The translations under genes and the position numbers were made by a program. Positions 16,898 to 25,868 of a DNA stretch of 64,000 nt are shown piece after piece (position 1 is the stretch's first letter; the number at the start of each line of letters is the position of its first letter). The notes under the pieces were generated by a model. It searched no databases. It had not been told where the DNA came from and saw nothing but the letters and a program-made list of their open reading frames with translations. The DNA is from Cognaticolwellia beringensis (lineage in GTDB: Bacteria > Pseudomonadota > Gammaproteobacteria > Enterobacterales > Alteromonadaceae). The DNA lies in NCBI RefSeq assembly GCF_002076895.1, contig NZ_CP020465.1, positions 3,038,001 to 3,102,000 on the forward strand, read 5' to 3'.

Positions 16898-17247
16898 TGG
16901 TGGAGCGGGGGGGAATCGAACCCCCGTCCGAAAAGCCTACATCCTCGGTACTACATGCTTAGTCGATTTTTTATTTAACCAATTGGACGCCAACCGACAG
17001 GCTTCGTCATGGTGAGCTTAATACTATTTCGCGGTTCAGCCTTAAGCGTGCTTCCCTCGCTATCCTATTTGGGGTGACCATCGATCCTCTAAACAATAGG
17101 AGAATTTTTGAGGCGATGGCTAGCCTAAGCGGCTAGTGCGAACGTTTCGTCGTTTGCAATTATAGTTTTGCGGCTTTTTACCAGGCAAACCGCCCCTGGG
17201 CATGCACCTTGGGTTTCATGAATCTCGTCGAATCCTAGATCCGCCCC
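16898..17247 (-). ncRNA. ssrA: tmRNA (transfer-messenger RNA)
   Basis: The tRNA-like domain is clear: 5' GGGGCGG pairs with CCGCTCC before the encoded CCA, and the T arm reads GGGGGTTCGATTCCCCC. The tag frame at 17125-17157 (complement) is A-N-D-E-T-F-A-L-A-A followed by TAG, ending with the LAA degradation signal. The length of 350 nt is normal. tmRNA with SmpB rescues stalled ribosomes. smpB lies just upstream, a common arrangement. The 3' end is probably the attachment site of the island to the left. Confidence 0.97.
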
Positions 17248-17273
17248 AAAGCTTTACTCTTTTTCTATAAGCT

Positions 17274-17301
17274 ATATTAGCCTATGTGGTGCATTGTACA
17301 A
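17274..17301 (-). promoter_or_regulatory. Sigma-70-type promoter of ssrA
   Basis: On the minus strand TTGTAC and TAATAT are spaced by 16 bp and lie just before the mature 5' end, leaving a short leader for RNase P removal. Confidence 0.45.
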
Positions 17302-17340
17302 CGCTTAGTTTAAATAGACAACGTGGTATTTTTTAACCAG

Positions 17341-17826
17341 TTACCTGTCTAAGTTTTTATTTTTCATTAAACGGCCTTTATCAACCGCCCACTCACGGTC
17401 TTTTATGTCAGCGCGTTTATCGTGATCTTTTTTACCTTTACCTAAATGAAACTCTAATTTTACCCAACACGCTTTCCAATACATTGCTGTGGCAATTAAA
17501 GAATAGCCATCGCGCTCTACAGAAGCCGTGATTTTTTCTAACTCTCTGCGGTTTAATAGTAGTTTTCGGTCACGATTAGGATCACATACTACGTGGCTAG
17601 AAGCAGCATTAAGCGGCATGATTTCAGCGCCAAGTAAATAGGCTTCACCTTCTTTAATGTGCACGTAGCAGTCAGATATATTGACTTTGCCGCTGCGTAT
17701 ACTTTTAATTTCCCAACCCTGTAAGCTCATGCCACCTTCAAACTTATCAGTTAAGGTGTAGTTATGACGCGCTTTTTTATTTAGAGCAATGGTATTGCTG
17801 CTTGATGATTTCTTTTTCTTTGCCAT
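17341..17826 (-). CDS. smpB: SsrA-binding protein SmpB
   Basis: A 161-residue protein that binds tmRNA and delivers it to stalled ribosomes. The start is [10 protein letters not shown] at 17826, with GGAA a few nt upstream; a longer frame from 17871 exceeds the family length. Family features are [25 protein letters not shown] and the basic C-terminal tail ([15 protein letters not shown], then GRLMKNK) that enters the empty mRNA channel. Adjacent to ssrA and divergent from ratA. Confidence 0.97.
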   Translation of the reverse strand: MAKKKKSSSSNTIALNKKARHNYTLTDKFEGGMSLQGWEIKSIRSGKVNISDCYVHIKEGEAYLLGAEIMPLNAASSHVVCDPNRDRKLLLNRRELEKITASVERDGYSLIATAMYWKACWVKLEFHLGKGKKDHDKRADIKDREWAVDKGRLMKNKNLDR

Positions 17827-17977
17827 TATATTTCCATTCTTTTTACTACCAAAAATAGCAATCGCCAACATTATACGGAGAATCGTTGTTATTTAAATGG
17901 CTTATTTATCATTTTTCACTTTAATGCGTTTTTATAAGACATTTGTTATGATAACGCCCTTGAGAATTGGAGGGCGA

Positions 17978-18409
17978 ATGCCGAACATAAGCCGTAGTGC
18001 ATTAGTGATGCACAGTGTAGATGATATGTATAATTTAATTAATGATGTGCTTGCCTACCCAAAATTTCTACCTGATTGTAGCGATAGTAAAATAATTGCT
18101 CAAGATGATATGGGTATGACAGCCGCGTTATTAGTCTCTAAAGGCGGCCTGAAAAAATGGTTTACCACGCAAAACGTGTTAATTAGTAATCAAGAGATTA
18201 AAATGAGCTTGGTTGACGGGCCTTTTAAGTACCTTGTTGGCGGCTGGAAATTAAAAGCATTATCAGATGATGCCTGTAAGATTGAGTTAACTTTAGATTA
18301 TGAATTTTCTAATAAAATGTTTGATTTAGCCTTTGGTAGGGTATTTAATAATTTAGCGAATAATATGGTGCAAGCCTTTACCCAGCGAGCAAAAGAAGTT
18401 TACGGTTAG
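17978..18409 (+). CDS. ratA: RatA-type START/Coq10-family protein
   Basis: A 143-residue single-domain protein of the polyketide cyclase/START group (Coq10-like). Seen: MPNISRSALV, DVLAYPKFLPDC, KGGLKKWFTTQN and VNG-like WKL strands. Relatives bind the ubiquinone pool (Coq10); E. coli RatA was reported to hinder 70S subunit association. The start is ATG 17978 with GGAGG 6 nt upstream; the frame from 17897 has no ribosome site. It is followed by rnfH after 36 bp, as in most gammaproteobacteria, and is divergent from smpB. Confidence 0.92.
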   Translation: MPNISRSALVMHSVDDMYNLINDVLAYPKFLPDCSDSKIIAQDDMGMTAALLVSKGGLKKWFTTQNVLISNQEIKMSLVDGPFKYLVGGWKLKALSDDACKIELTLDYEFSNKMFDLAFGRVFNNLANNMVQAFTQRAKEVYG

Positions 18410-18445
18410 TAGCAGTAGCAACGCATTAAAAGAGTTTACAAAAAC

Positions 18446-18832
18446 ATGAGCGAACAGGTTATGAGTGAAGAGAGTAGTGTGCAAGAGCAATTTTCCATTG
18501 AGGTGGTTTATGGCACACCCACGCGACAGGAAATTATTAGCTGTACTGTTGAGCCAAATACTACAATAGAGCAAGCTATTTTAGCTTCGGGCATCATTGA
18601 TGAGTTTCCTGAAATAGATTTAACGGTTAATAATGTTGGTATATGGAATCGCGTGGCTAAATTGACCGATTTAATAAAAGACTTAGATCGTATCGAAGTT
18701 TACCGTCCGTTGCTTGCCGACCCGAAAGAAGTGCGTAAACGCCGAGCAGAAAAAGCAAAAGAAGAAGGCCGTGCTGATAAAGTTACCGGTGGTCGGGTTG
18801 ACCCACGTCGAAGTAAGGCTAATGAAGCTTGA
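18446..18832 (+). CDS. rnfH: RnfH/RatB family ubiquitin-like protein (UPF0125)
   Basis: A 128-residue protein with a beta-grasp core (VVYGTPTRQEIISCTVEPNT, then RIEVYRPLLADPKEVRKRRA) and a basic, charged C-terminal tail. The role is unsettled; the gene usually follows ratA. The start could be ATG 18446 or the in-frame ATG at 18461. Transcription ends at the hairpin at 18894-18920. Confidence 0.9.
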   Translation: MSEQVMSEESSVQEQFSIEVVYGTPTRQEIISCTVEPNTTIEQAILASGIIDEFPEIDLTVNNVGIWNRVAKLTDLIKDLDRIEVYRPLLADPKEVRKRRAEKAKEEGRADKVTGGRVDPRRSKANEA

Positions 18833-18893
18833 TCTGTTACCTTGACTAAATTTATGAAGGTTTTATTTTCATTTTATAAAGCATTAGAAACAA

Positions 18894-18920
18894 AAAAGCA
18901 TGCCATAGAGACATGCTTTT
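18894..18920. terminator. Bidirectional terminator between rnfH and bamE
   Basis: AAAAGCATG-(9 nt)-CATGCTTTT with A/T runs on both sides, placed between convergent genes. Confidence 0.75.
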
Positions 18921-18964
18921 CATTTCAAAAAAACTAATGTTTAGTTAACCATTAAGTTAATCGT

Positions 18965-19312
18965 TTAGTTAACCATTGGCACGTGATAGCTTTCTGGTAA
19001 TTCAAAATCACCTTTGGCATCAACAACTTTGTTGTCATTAAACGTGATGGTAAATTGTTTTTTTGCGTCAAAGTCTGTGCTTTTACCTGATTTGAAACGA
19101 TAAACATAATGCCAAATATCTTCATTAAACGCATCTTCAACAACAGGGCTACCTAATACAAACTTAACTTGTTCTTTTGTCATACCAATTTGAAGTTTGT
19201 CGATATCTTTTTGCTCTAAATAGTTTCCTTGTGGAATATCTATACGATAAACCCAACTAGAACAGGCAGAAACAGACAAGGCGATTACAATAGCTAATAC
19301 TCGAAACAACAT
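18965..19312 (-). CDS. bamE: Outer membrane assembly lipoprotein BamE
   Basis: A 115-residue lipoprotein (lipobox SVSAC, Cys17) of the SmpA/OmlA fold. The family core is YRIDIPQGNYLEQKDIDKLQ, IGMTKEQVKFVLGSP and DIWHYVYRF. BamE supports BamD binding in the BAM complex that inserts beta-barrel proteins. The position next to ratA/rnfH and recN is conserved in gammaproteobacteria. Confidence 0.95.
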   Translation of the reverse strand: MLFRVLAIVIALSVSACSSWVYRIDIPQGNYLEQKDIDKLQIGMTKEQVKFVLGSPVVEDAFNEDIWHYVYRFKSGKSTDFDAKKQFTITFNDNKVVDAKGDFELPESYHVPMVN

Positions 19313-19417
19313 GGTAATTATATTTATCCTTTATAGTTTGAACGGGGATAATAGCGAAGCGGGCTGACAGATACAAAATAATTTTTAGTTTATTTTACTC
19401 GCTTGCTGTGGCTTGCT

Positions 19418-21082
19418 TTATCCGGCCAGTAATTCTTGTGCGTTTGCCAGGCTATTTTCGGTAATTTTATCACCTGCTAATAAACGGGCAATTTCTTGGA
19501 CGCGGCCATTGCTAGAAAGTTCCGTCACGGTTGTTTCTGTATGCTCACCATCAGTTAACTTAGCGACAAATAACTGTTGATGACCTTTACTCGCGACTTG
19601 GGGTAAATGCGTTACACAAATAACTTGGGTGTTTTTCGCTAGCTGTTTCAGTTTCGTACCTACCATTGCAGCAGTAGGCCCGCTGATGCCGACATCTACT
19701 TCATCGAATATCAGCGTAGGAGTAACAATTTTGTCAGCTAAAATAACTTGCATAGCTAGACTAATTCTTGACAACTCACCACCTGAGGCAACTTTATTCA
19801 TGGCCTCCAGAGCTTGGCCAGGGTTTAAACTTGCTAAGTAACTCACCGTGTCGCTGCCGTTTACTGATAAATGTTCATTTTTATCTTGGCAAATATCAAT
19901 AAAAAACTTCCCATGCTGCATGTTAAGTTCACCCATGCTTTTGGTGATCATTTTACTGAGTTTAGTCGCCGCTTTCTTTCTTGAGTCAGACAAGGTTAGT
20001 GCCGCGTGCTGGTATTTTTGTTTTGCAGTTTCGATATCGTCATTAATTTGCGTTAAGCGTGTTTCGTCAGAGCTAAATAGTTGTAACTCTTGCAATAGCT
20101 GTTGATGAAAACTGGCTAACGCGTCAGGCGAAATTTGATGCTTTTTAGCGAGTAACACAGCGGTTGAGTAACGCTCTTCTATTAATGTGTAGGCTTGTGG
20201 GTCTAGCTCTAAGCTTTCGTAGTAATGCTTAAGTTCTTGGCTTGCGTCTTCTACTTGAATTAATGCTTCGTTAAGTTGCTCTGCAATGGCTTTTAATGCT
20301 GGATCGTAATTGCCCAATGCGGCAATTTGCTCAGCACTGTGTTGTAAACTGTCGACGACATTAAATTGTTCATTTTCAGATAACAGCTGCACAGCGACTA
20401 AAGTTTCACTTAAAATGTGTTGACCATTACTTTGGCGTTTATAGTCCGTTTCTAAGGTTTCAAATTCGTCAATTTGTAATGAAAACTCGTCTAATTCATT
20501 AACTTGATACTGTAATAACTGCTGTTTAGCTTCACGTTGAAGTTTGCTTTCTTGTAATATCTTTGCTTCTTGGGTTAGTTCCCGCCATTGATGATAATAA
20601 TATTTTACTTCATCTAATAGGTGTTGGTGACTGGCATAAGCGTCAAGAATATTACGTTGTTCGGTGGCTTTAACAATCAGCTGATGGTCGTGTTGACCAT
20701 GAATGTTGATCAGTAATTGGCCTATTTCTTTTAGTTGTGCTAAAGGAACTTGGCTACCATTTATATAAGCTTTTGATCGACCTTCAGCAGAAATTACCCG
20801 GCGAAGAATACATTCGTTATCGAGCAACATGTCATTCTTTTTTAGCCAGTTTTTGGCGTGTTTGTTCTTAGTTGTATCAAAGGTAGCCGCTAATTCAGCT
20901 TTAGCGCAATTAGGTCGAACAACATTAGTTACGGCTCTGTCGCCTAGGCAAAGTCCTAGGGCGTCGATAGCAATAGATTTACCTGCACCGGTTTCGCCGG
21001 TAATGGTGGTCATGCCTTGCTGCCAATCAATATCGAGTGAACGCACGATGGCAAAATTTTGAATGTTGAGATGTAATAACAT
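19418..21082 (-). CDS. recN: DNA repair protein RecN
   Basis: A 554-residue SMC-like ATPase of double-strand-break repair. The Walker A motif GETGAGKS lies at residues 29-36 from the chosen start; Q-loop, long coiled coils (about 150-360), the ABC signature ASGGELSRISLAMQ and Walker B TLIFDEVDVGI follow. The start is ATG 21082 because AGGA sits 6 nt before it and 554 residues match the family; the longer frame from 21199 would run through the terminator and LexA box. A consensus LexA box lies about 82-101 bp upstream, so SOS control is expected. Confidence 0.96.
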   Translation of the reverse strand: MLLHLNIQNFAIVRSLDIDWQQGMTTITGETGAGKSIAIDALGLCLGDRAVTNVVRPNCAKAELAATFDTTKNKHAKNWLKKNDMLLDNECILRRVISAEGRSKAYINGSQVPLAQLKEIGQLLINIHGQHDHQLIVKATEQRNILDAYASHQHLLDEVKYYYHQWRELTQEAKILQESKLQREAKQQLLQYQVNELDEFSLQIDEFETLETDYKRQSNGQHILSETLVAVQLLSENEQFNVVDSLQHSAEQIAALGNYDPALKAIAEQLNEALIQVEDASQELKHYYESLELDPQAYTLIEERYSTAVLLAKKHQISPDALASFHQQLLQELQLFSSDETRLTQINDDIETAKQKYQHAALTLSDSRKKAATKLSKMITKSMGELNMQHGKFFIDICQDKNEHLSVNGSDTVSYLASLNPGQALEAMNKVASGGELSRISLAMQVILADKIVTPTLIFDEVDVGISGPTAAMVGTKLKQLAKNTQVICVTHLPQVASKGHQQLFVAKLTDGEHTETTVTELSSNGRVQEIARLLAGDKITENSLANAQELLAG

Positions 21083-21151
21083 AGTCATTCCTAGTACCGT
21101 TATATAAATGCTCAACCCAATGATGAGCGTAAAATAACGACCTTTGATTAC

Positions 21152-21189
21152 AAAAAAACCAGATACTGTTAATTTATACAGTATCTGGT
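21152..21189 (-). terminator. nadK terminator that contains a LexA box
   Basis: ACCAGATACTGT and ACAGTATCTGGT (12-bp arms) around an 8-nt loop, followed on the minus strand by seven T. Located after nadK and before recN. Confidence 0.8.
21164..21183. promoter_or_regulatory. LexA (SOS) box of recN
   Basis: TACTGTTAATTTATACAGTA fits the gammaproteobacterial consensus TACTGT-N8-ACAGTA exactly in both half-sites. It is fully contained in the nadK terminator stem-loop. Confidence 0.85.
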
Positions 21190-21258
21190 TTTTATTCAAG
21201 CTATGTTTACAATTTTATTTATATTTGGCTATTTTATCGGGCGCTGATTTACGCAATG

Positions 21259-22140
21259 TTAGTAGAGTTTATTACCCCAACTTAGTTTATTTCTTAGGAC
21301 ATTAAAGTAGTTATGATCAAGTGGGTGTATTAAGCGTAGGGTAAATTCACTTTTTTTGATGATAACTTCATCACCGGGCATAACAGCTAAAATAACATGG
21401 CCGTCGCAGCTAACCTGCAAGTTCTCATAGTTTTCATTCGCTAATTTCAGTTTAATTTCACTATTGCCGTCAACCACAATTGGCCGACTAGATAGGGTAT
21501 GAGGAAACATGGGCACTAGCGAAAGCGCGTTTAAATTAGGTGTTAATATTGGGCCGCCCGCTGACATTGAGTAAGCCGTTGAACCCGTAGGGGTTGACAC
21601 TATTAGCCCGTCAGAACGCTGGCTAAACATAAAGCTGCCATCGATATAAACTTCAAATTCGATCATGTTGGCGACTTTCCCCGCATGCAATACAGCTTCG
21701 TTTACTGCACTATTAGAGCTTTTAAGTTTACCGTGGCGATAAACTTCGGCTTCAATAATAAAGCGTTGCTCAGCACGTGACTCGCCTTTTAAAATAGCTT
21801 CAAGTGGGGTAATTAAATCGTCAGGAGATAAGTCAGTTAGAAAGCCTAAATTACCGCGGTTAACACCGATTACGCCAATGTTATAACAAGCTAAAACTCT
21901 TGCGGCACCAAGCATATAACCGTCACCACCAATAACTATAGCTAGATCGGCTTGATCGCCAATATTGGTCAGTGAGGCCATGTTTACATTGTCAATATTA
22001 ACGGTTTGTGCCACTGAATTTTCTACCAGCACTTTATAACCTTGCTGAGACAAATATTGATGTAATGTTTCTATAGTGGAACTGGCACCTTCATGATGAG
22101 GTTTGCCAATTAAGCCAATGGTGTTGTATAAATTACTCAT
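21259..22140 (-). CDS. nadK: NAD kinase
   Basis: A 293-residue enzyme that phosphorylates NAD to NADP. Motifs: [15 protein letters not shown] (GGDG), [21 protein letters not shown] and the glycine-rich [17 protein letters not shown]. The length matches E. coli NadK (292). It lies between recN (same strand, downstream) and grpE (divergent), the standard gammaproteobacterial order. Confidence 0.97.
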   Translation of the reverse strand: MSNLYNTIGLIGKPHHEGASSTIETLHQYLSQQGYKVLVENSVAQTVNIDNVNMASLTNIGDQADLAIVIGGDGYMLGAARVLACYNIGVIGVNRGNLGFLTDLSPDDLITPLEAILKGESRAEQRFIIEAEVYRHGKLKSSNSAVNEAVLHAGKVANMIEFEVYIDGSFMFSQRSDGLIVSTPTGSTAYSMSAGGPILTPNLNALSLVPMFPHTLSSRPIVVDGNSEIKLKLANENYENLQVSCDGHVILAVMPGDEVIIKKSEFTLRLIHPLDHNYFNVLRNKLSWGNKLY

Positions 22141-22242
22141 ACGGTGCTTATAAATATGTAATATAATTAAGGACTATCAGCAGTTTCGCGCTATTTTACT
22201 CGCTTGTAAAGTTGACTTTTTTCTAAATGATTTACTTTTGTG

Positions 22243-22271
22243 CTTGAATCATAAAAACAAGCCCCCATAAT
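22243..22271 (+). promoter_or_regulatory. Sigma-32-like heat-shock promoter of grpE
   Basis: CTTGAA, 14 bp, then CCCCATAAT, close to the sigma-32 consensus (CTTGAAA-N13-15-CCCCAT), about 55 bp before the grpE start. Confidence 0.75.
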
Positions 22272-22325
22272 TAGCGTTATCAGTTTTACCTATTTTGAAT
22301 TTTTAGACCTACTTTGGAGTTTTTC

Positions 22326-22961
22326 ATGGCCAACGAGTCAACAGAGAATAAAAGTGCTGAAGAAATTGCAGCAGACGCATTAGCCGCTGAAATTATTGAG
22401 CATGCAGAAGAGCAAGTTGAAGTACAACTTGACGCTGCAGCAGAAAATATCAGTGCTGAACAAGAAAAAATAAACGCGCTTGAATTAGCCTTAGCTACTG
22501 CTAAAGCTACGGTTGCTGACCAAAAAGATTCGGTAATTCGTGCAAAAGCAGAAGTCGACAATGTTCGTCGACGTGCCGCACAAGACGTTGAAAAAGCACG
22601 TAAGTTTGCTTTAGAAAAGTTTGCTGCTGAAATGTTAACTACGGTTGATAATTTAGAGCGCGCGTTGCAAAGCATCGATAAAGATGACGAGCGTAATACT
22701 GCGATCATTGAAGGTATTGAGTTAACGCATCAAGGTTTACTGACCTCGTTAGAGAAGTTTTCGATTAAATCGATTGATCCTCAAGATCAACCATTTAATC
22801 CTGAATTGCATCAAGCGATGTCAATGCAAGAAGTTGAAGGTGTCGCGCCTAATACCGTTATTGCGGTGATGCAGAAAGGTTATGAGTTAAACGGTCGTTT
22901 AATTCGCCCTGCAATGGTAATGGTGTCAAAAGCCAAGCCTAGTGTTGATACCACCGCATAA
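22326..22961 (+). CDS. grpE: Nucleotide exchange factor GrpE
   Basis: A 211-residue DnaK co-chaperone: acidic disordered N-terminus, long coiled coil (about 45-110), then the dimer/beta domain with [18 protein letters not shown] and [14 protein letters not shown]. The start is ATG 22326 with GGAG 7 nt upstream rather than the in-frame ATG at 22314. It is separated from dnaK by 666 bp and its own terminator, so it is transcribed independently. Confidence 0.97.
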   Translation: MANESTENKSAEEIAADALAAEIIEHAEEQVEVQLDAAAENISAEQEKINALELALATAKATVADQKDSVIRAKAEVDNVRRRAAQDVEKARKFALEKFAAEMLTTVDNLERALQSIDKDDERNTAIIEGIELTHQGLLTSLEKFSIKSIDPQDQPFNPELHQAMSMQEVEGVAPNTVIAVMQKGYELNGRLIRPAMVMVSKAKPSVDTTA

Positions 22962-22991
22962 TTCTATTATCCGCTAGTTTGCCATAAGAAG

Positions 22992-23016
22992 AACCAGACA
23001 AATGTCTGGTTTTTTT
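22992..23016 (+). terminator. grpE terminator
   Basis: ACCAGAC-AAAT-GTCTGGT followed by six T. Confidence 0.85.
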
Positions 23017-23538
23017 ATATGCGGGATAGGTTCTTTTTCGCCTGTATCAGTTTTCAACAGTTATAGGTTGGAATTGAGTCCATCAAATTAATTAAATTTA
23101 ATCATTTTTTGATATTGCTTATCAATACAACAGACCGCTACTGTAAGTTTTTTAATCTATTTGTTTTTATCGCCTATCGCCTATCGCTTATAGATAGATT
23201 GACCCCTGTATATAGATTGACAGACTGAAGTCCGACCTACAAAAAAATTACCTAGCGTTACATAATCGCCCAACGTTACATTTATACTTACTAAAATAAT
23301 TCCTCTTATTTGTTTCATTTTTTGTGGTTAAGGTAAGAGAAAAGAAGTTTTGATAACGCCATCAATCTACTATTTGCAATTAATTATTATTTTCTTAATG
23401 TTTTTTCTAAACTATTATTCTGAGCAATCATCGTGCAGCGCTTTACTTGCTTTGGTATAAATAGCAAATGCTTAATGGTCTTTAATAAAGAGCAGAACAA
23501 AAATAATTAATATTTTTTAATTTATTTCGATAAAAATA
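23017..23538. other. Long non-coding gap between grpE and dnaK with small repeats
   Basis: No gene is seen in about 520 bp. It holds three tandem heptamers (CGCCTAT twice, then CGCTTAT; 23171-23191), a direct repeat ATAGATTGAC (23194-23203 and 23212-23221) and a REP-like element (23219-23240). Confidence 0.5.
23219..23240 (-). repeat. REP-like palindromic element
   Basis: On the minus strand it begins with the tetranucleotide GTAG followed by the imperfect palindrome GTCGGACT-TC-AGTCTGTC, the layout of bacterial REP sequences. Only one copy was recognised in the window. Confidence 0.4.
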
Positions 23539-23568
23539 GTTGAAAAGACTTTTTCCTGCCCCCACTAA
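23539..23568 (+). promoter_or_regulatory. Sigma-32-like promoter of dnaK
   Basis: GTTGAAAA, then about 15 bp, then CCCCACTAA, about 60 bp before the dnaK start. The -35 differs from CTTGAA at the first base. Confidence 0.65.
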
Positions 23569-23627
23569 CTGTTCATCAAAAGATTTAATCTTTATTTTTA
23601 TTAAATATGTATTCGGAGATCCTCAAG

Positions 23628-25550
23628 ATGGGCAAAATTATTGGTATTGATCTAGGGACAACAAACTCTTGTGTTGCTGTTCTAGATGGTGGTAAAGCAC
23701 GTGTAATTGAAAATGCAGAAGGCGATCGTACAACTCCTTCAATCATTGCTTACACAGAAGAAGGCGAGACCTTAGTTGGACAACCTGCTAAACGTCAGTC
23801 TGTAACTAACCCAAAAAATACATTATTCGCTATTAAGCGTTTAATCGGCCGTCGTTTTGAAGATGAAGAAGTTCAACGCGATATTAAAATTATGCCATTT
23901 GGTATTGTTAAAGCTGACAACGGTGATGCTTGGGTTACGGCGCGTGATAAAAATATCGCACCACCACAAGTTTCTGCTGAAGTTTTAGCAAAAATGAAAA
24001 AAACAGCCGAAGATTACTTGGGCGAAAAAGTGACTGAAGCTGTTATTACGGTTCCTGCTTACTTTAACGATGCACAACGTCAAGCAACTAAAGATGCGGG
24101 TCGTATTGCTGGTCTTGATGTTAAACGTATCATCAACGAGCCAACAGCTGCTGCACTTGCTTACGGCATGGACAAGCAAGAAGGCGATAAAGTTGTTGCT
24201 GTATACGATTTAGGTGGTGGTACATTTGATATCTCTATCATCGAAATTGATGAAGTTGAAGGCGAGCACACGTTTGAAGTACTTGCGACAAACGGCGATA
24301 CTCACTTAGGTGGTGAAGATTTTGATAACCGTTTAATCAACTACTTAGTTGCTGAATTCAAGAAAGATCAAGGCATGGACTTAACGCAAGATCCATTAGC
24401 CATGCAACGTTTGAAAGAAGCGGCAGAAAAAGCGAAATGTGAGCTTTCTTCAGCACAACAAACAGACGTTAACTTGCCATACATTACTGCTGACGGTTCA
24501 GGCCCTAAGCACATGAACATCAAAGTAACGCGTGCTAAATTAGAATCTCTAGTTGAAGATATGGTTAAAGCTACTTTAGGTCCGCTTAAGCAAGCACTTA
24601 AAGATGCAGACCTTTCAATTAGCGACATTAACGACGTAATCATGGTTGGTGGTCAAACACGTATGCCTATGGTACAAAAAGTTGTTACTGAATTCTTTGG
24701 TAAAGAGCCACGTAAAGATGTTAACCCTGATGAAGCTGTAGCTGCAGGTGCTGCGATTCAAGCCGGTGTACTTTCTGGTGATGTAACTGACGTACTATTA
24801 TTAGACGTTACTCCATTATCATTAGGTATTGAGACTATGGGCGGCGTGATGACGAAAGTTATCGATAAAAACACCACTATCCCAACTAAACAGTCTCAAA
24901 CATTCTCAACAGCTGATGATAACCAAGCGGCTGTAACGGTACATGTTATGCAAGGTGAGCGTAAGCAAGCTTCTGCAAACAAATCTCTTGGCCAATTTAA
25001 TCTTGAAGGTATTGCCCCAGCACAACGTGGTACGCCACAAATCGAAGTAACTTTCGATTTAGATGCTGATGGTATTTTGCACGTAACGGCTAAAGATAAG
25101 AACACTGGTAAAGAGCAAAAAATTACCATTAAAGCCTCTTCTGGTTTATCAGATGAAGAAGTAGAGCAAATGGTACGTGACGCTGAAGCAAATGCTGACG
25201 AAGATGCGAAATTTGAAGAACTAGTTCAAGCTCGTAACCAAGCTGATGGCATGGTTCACGCAACACGTAAGCAAATTGAAGAAGCAGGCGACGATTTACC
25301 AAGCGAAGACAAAGAGAAAATTGAAGCGGCATTAGCTGAGCTTGAAGTTGCGCTTAAAGGCGAAAGCAAAGAAGAAATCGATGCTAAGTCTCAAGCGGTT
25401 ATCGAAGCTTCTGCTAAGTTAATGGAAATTGCTCAAGCCAAAGCGCAAGCACAAAGTGGCGCACCTGAAGGCGAAGCTCCAGAAGCTGATGCATCAGGCG
25501 GTGACGATGTAGTTGACGCTGAGTTTGAAGAAGTTAAGGACGACAAATAG
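23628..25550 (+). CDS. dnaK: Chaperone protein DnaK (Hsp70)
   Basis: A 640-residue Hsp70. ATPase domain with [26 protein letters not shown] and [11 protein letters not shown]; the linker is [15 protein letters not shown]; the substrate domain and a lid follow, ending in an acidic tail with [13 protein letters not shown]. The start is ATG 23628 with CGGAG 9 nt upstream; the frame from 23607 adds seven residues not found in the family. It works with GrpE and the downstream DnaJ. Confidence 0.99.
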   Translation: MGKIIGIDLGTTNSCVAVLDGGKARVIENAEGDRTTPSIIAYTEEGETLVGQPAKRQSVTNPKNTLFAIKRLIGRRFEDEEVQRDIKIMPFGIVKADNGDAWVTARDKNIAPPQVSAEVLAKMKKTAEDYLGEKVTEAVITVPAYFNDAQRQATKDAGRIAGLDVKRIINEPTAAALAYGMDKQEGDKVVAVYDLGGGTFDISIIEIDEVEGEHTFEVLATNGDTHLGGEDFDNRLINYLVAEFKKDQGMDLTQDPLAMQRLKEAAEKAKCELSSAQQTDVNLPYITADGSGPKHMNIKVTRAKLESLVEDMVKATLGPLKQALKDADLSISDINDVIMVGGQTRMPMVQKVVTEFFGKEPRKDVNPDEAVAAGAAIQAGVLSGDVTDVLLLDVTPLSLGIETMGGVMTKVIDKNTTIPTKQSQTFSTADDNQAAVTVHVMQGERKQASANKSLGQFNLEGIAPAQRGTPQIEVTFDLDADGILHVTAKDKNTGKEQKITIKASSGLSDEEVEQMVRDAEANADEDAKFEELVQARNQADGMVHATRKQIEEAGDDLPSEDKEKIEAALAELEVALKGESKEEIDAKSQAVIEASAKLMEIAQAKAQAQSGAPEGEAPEADASGGDDVVDAEFEEVKDDK

Positions 25551-25559
25551 TCAGTCCTA

Positions 25560-25661
25560 TAGCTTGTCGCTAGTTAGCCCCATTGCGGCGTTGGTTGTGC
25601 TCACCTAGTAAACTAGGCTCCGCGCAACCGCCTTGCAATGAAACTAACTAGCTTAAAGCTA
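25560..25661. repeat. 102-bp imperfect palindrome between dnaK and dnaJ
   Basis: Outer arms TAGCTTGTCGCTAGTTAG and CTAACTAGCTTAAAGCTA, inner arms GGTTGTGC/GCGCAACC, and a core CCTAGT-AA-ACTAGG centred exactly at 25610/25611. It resembles the intergenic palindromic repeats common in marine Alteromonadales. As RNA it would form a long hairpin 10 nt after the dnaK stop. Confidence 0.7.
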
Positions 25662-25696
25662 AATGACTTTAGTCTGTTGCTAAGTTCAAACAAATT

Positions 25697-25722
25697 AAAG
25701 CGTCGATAATTATCGGCGCTTT
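25697..25722 (+). terminator. Hairpin after dnaK, probable weak terminator
   Basis: AAAGCG-TCGATAATTATCGG-CGCTTT: a strong stem but only three T after it, so it may reduce rather than abolish read-through into dnaJ. Confidence 0.5.
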
Positions 25723-25868
25723 ACTATGTTAAAGCAGTAACGAAAGCCTAATTATTAACGATGGTAATTTGCTTAGATTTTTAAGGTGTTAAAGAGAACT
25801 CATACCGCGTCTAAGAAAGAAGTTAAACAAATTAGTATCCATAAATTTGAAGTAAAGAAATAAAACCT

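Noticed and set aside
16898..16990. tRNA gene at the T-loop sequence
   Set aside because: The tRNA-like end belongs to tmRNA; the tag frame and 5' partner strand are present.
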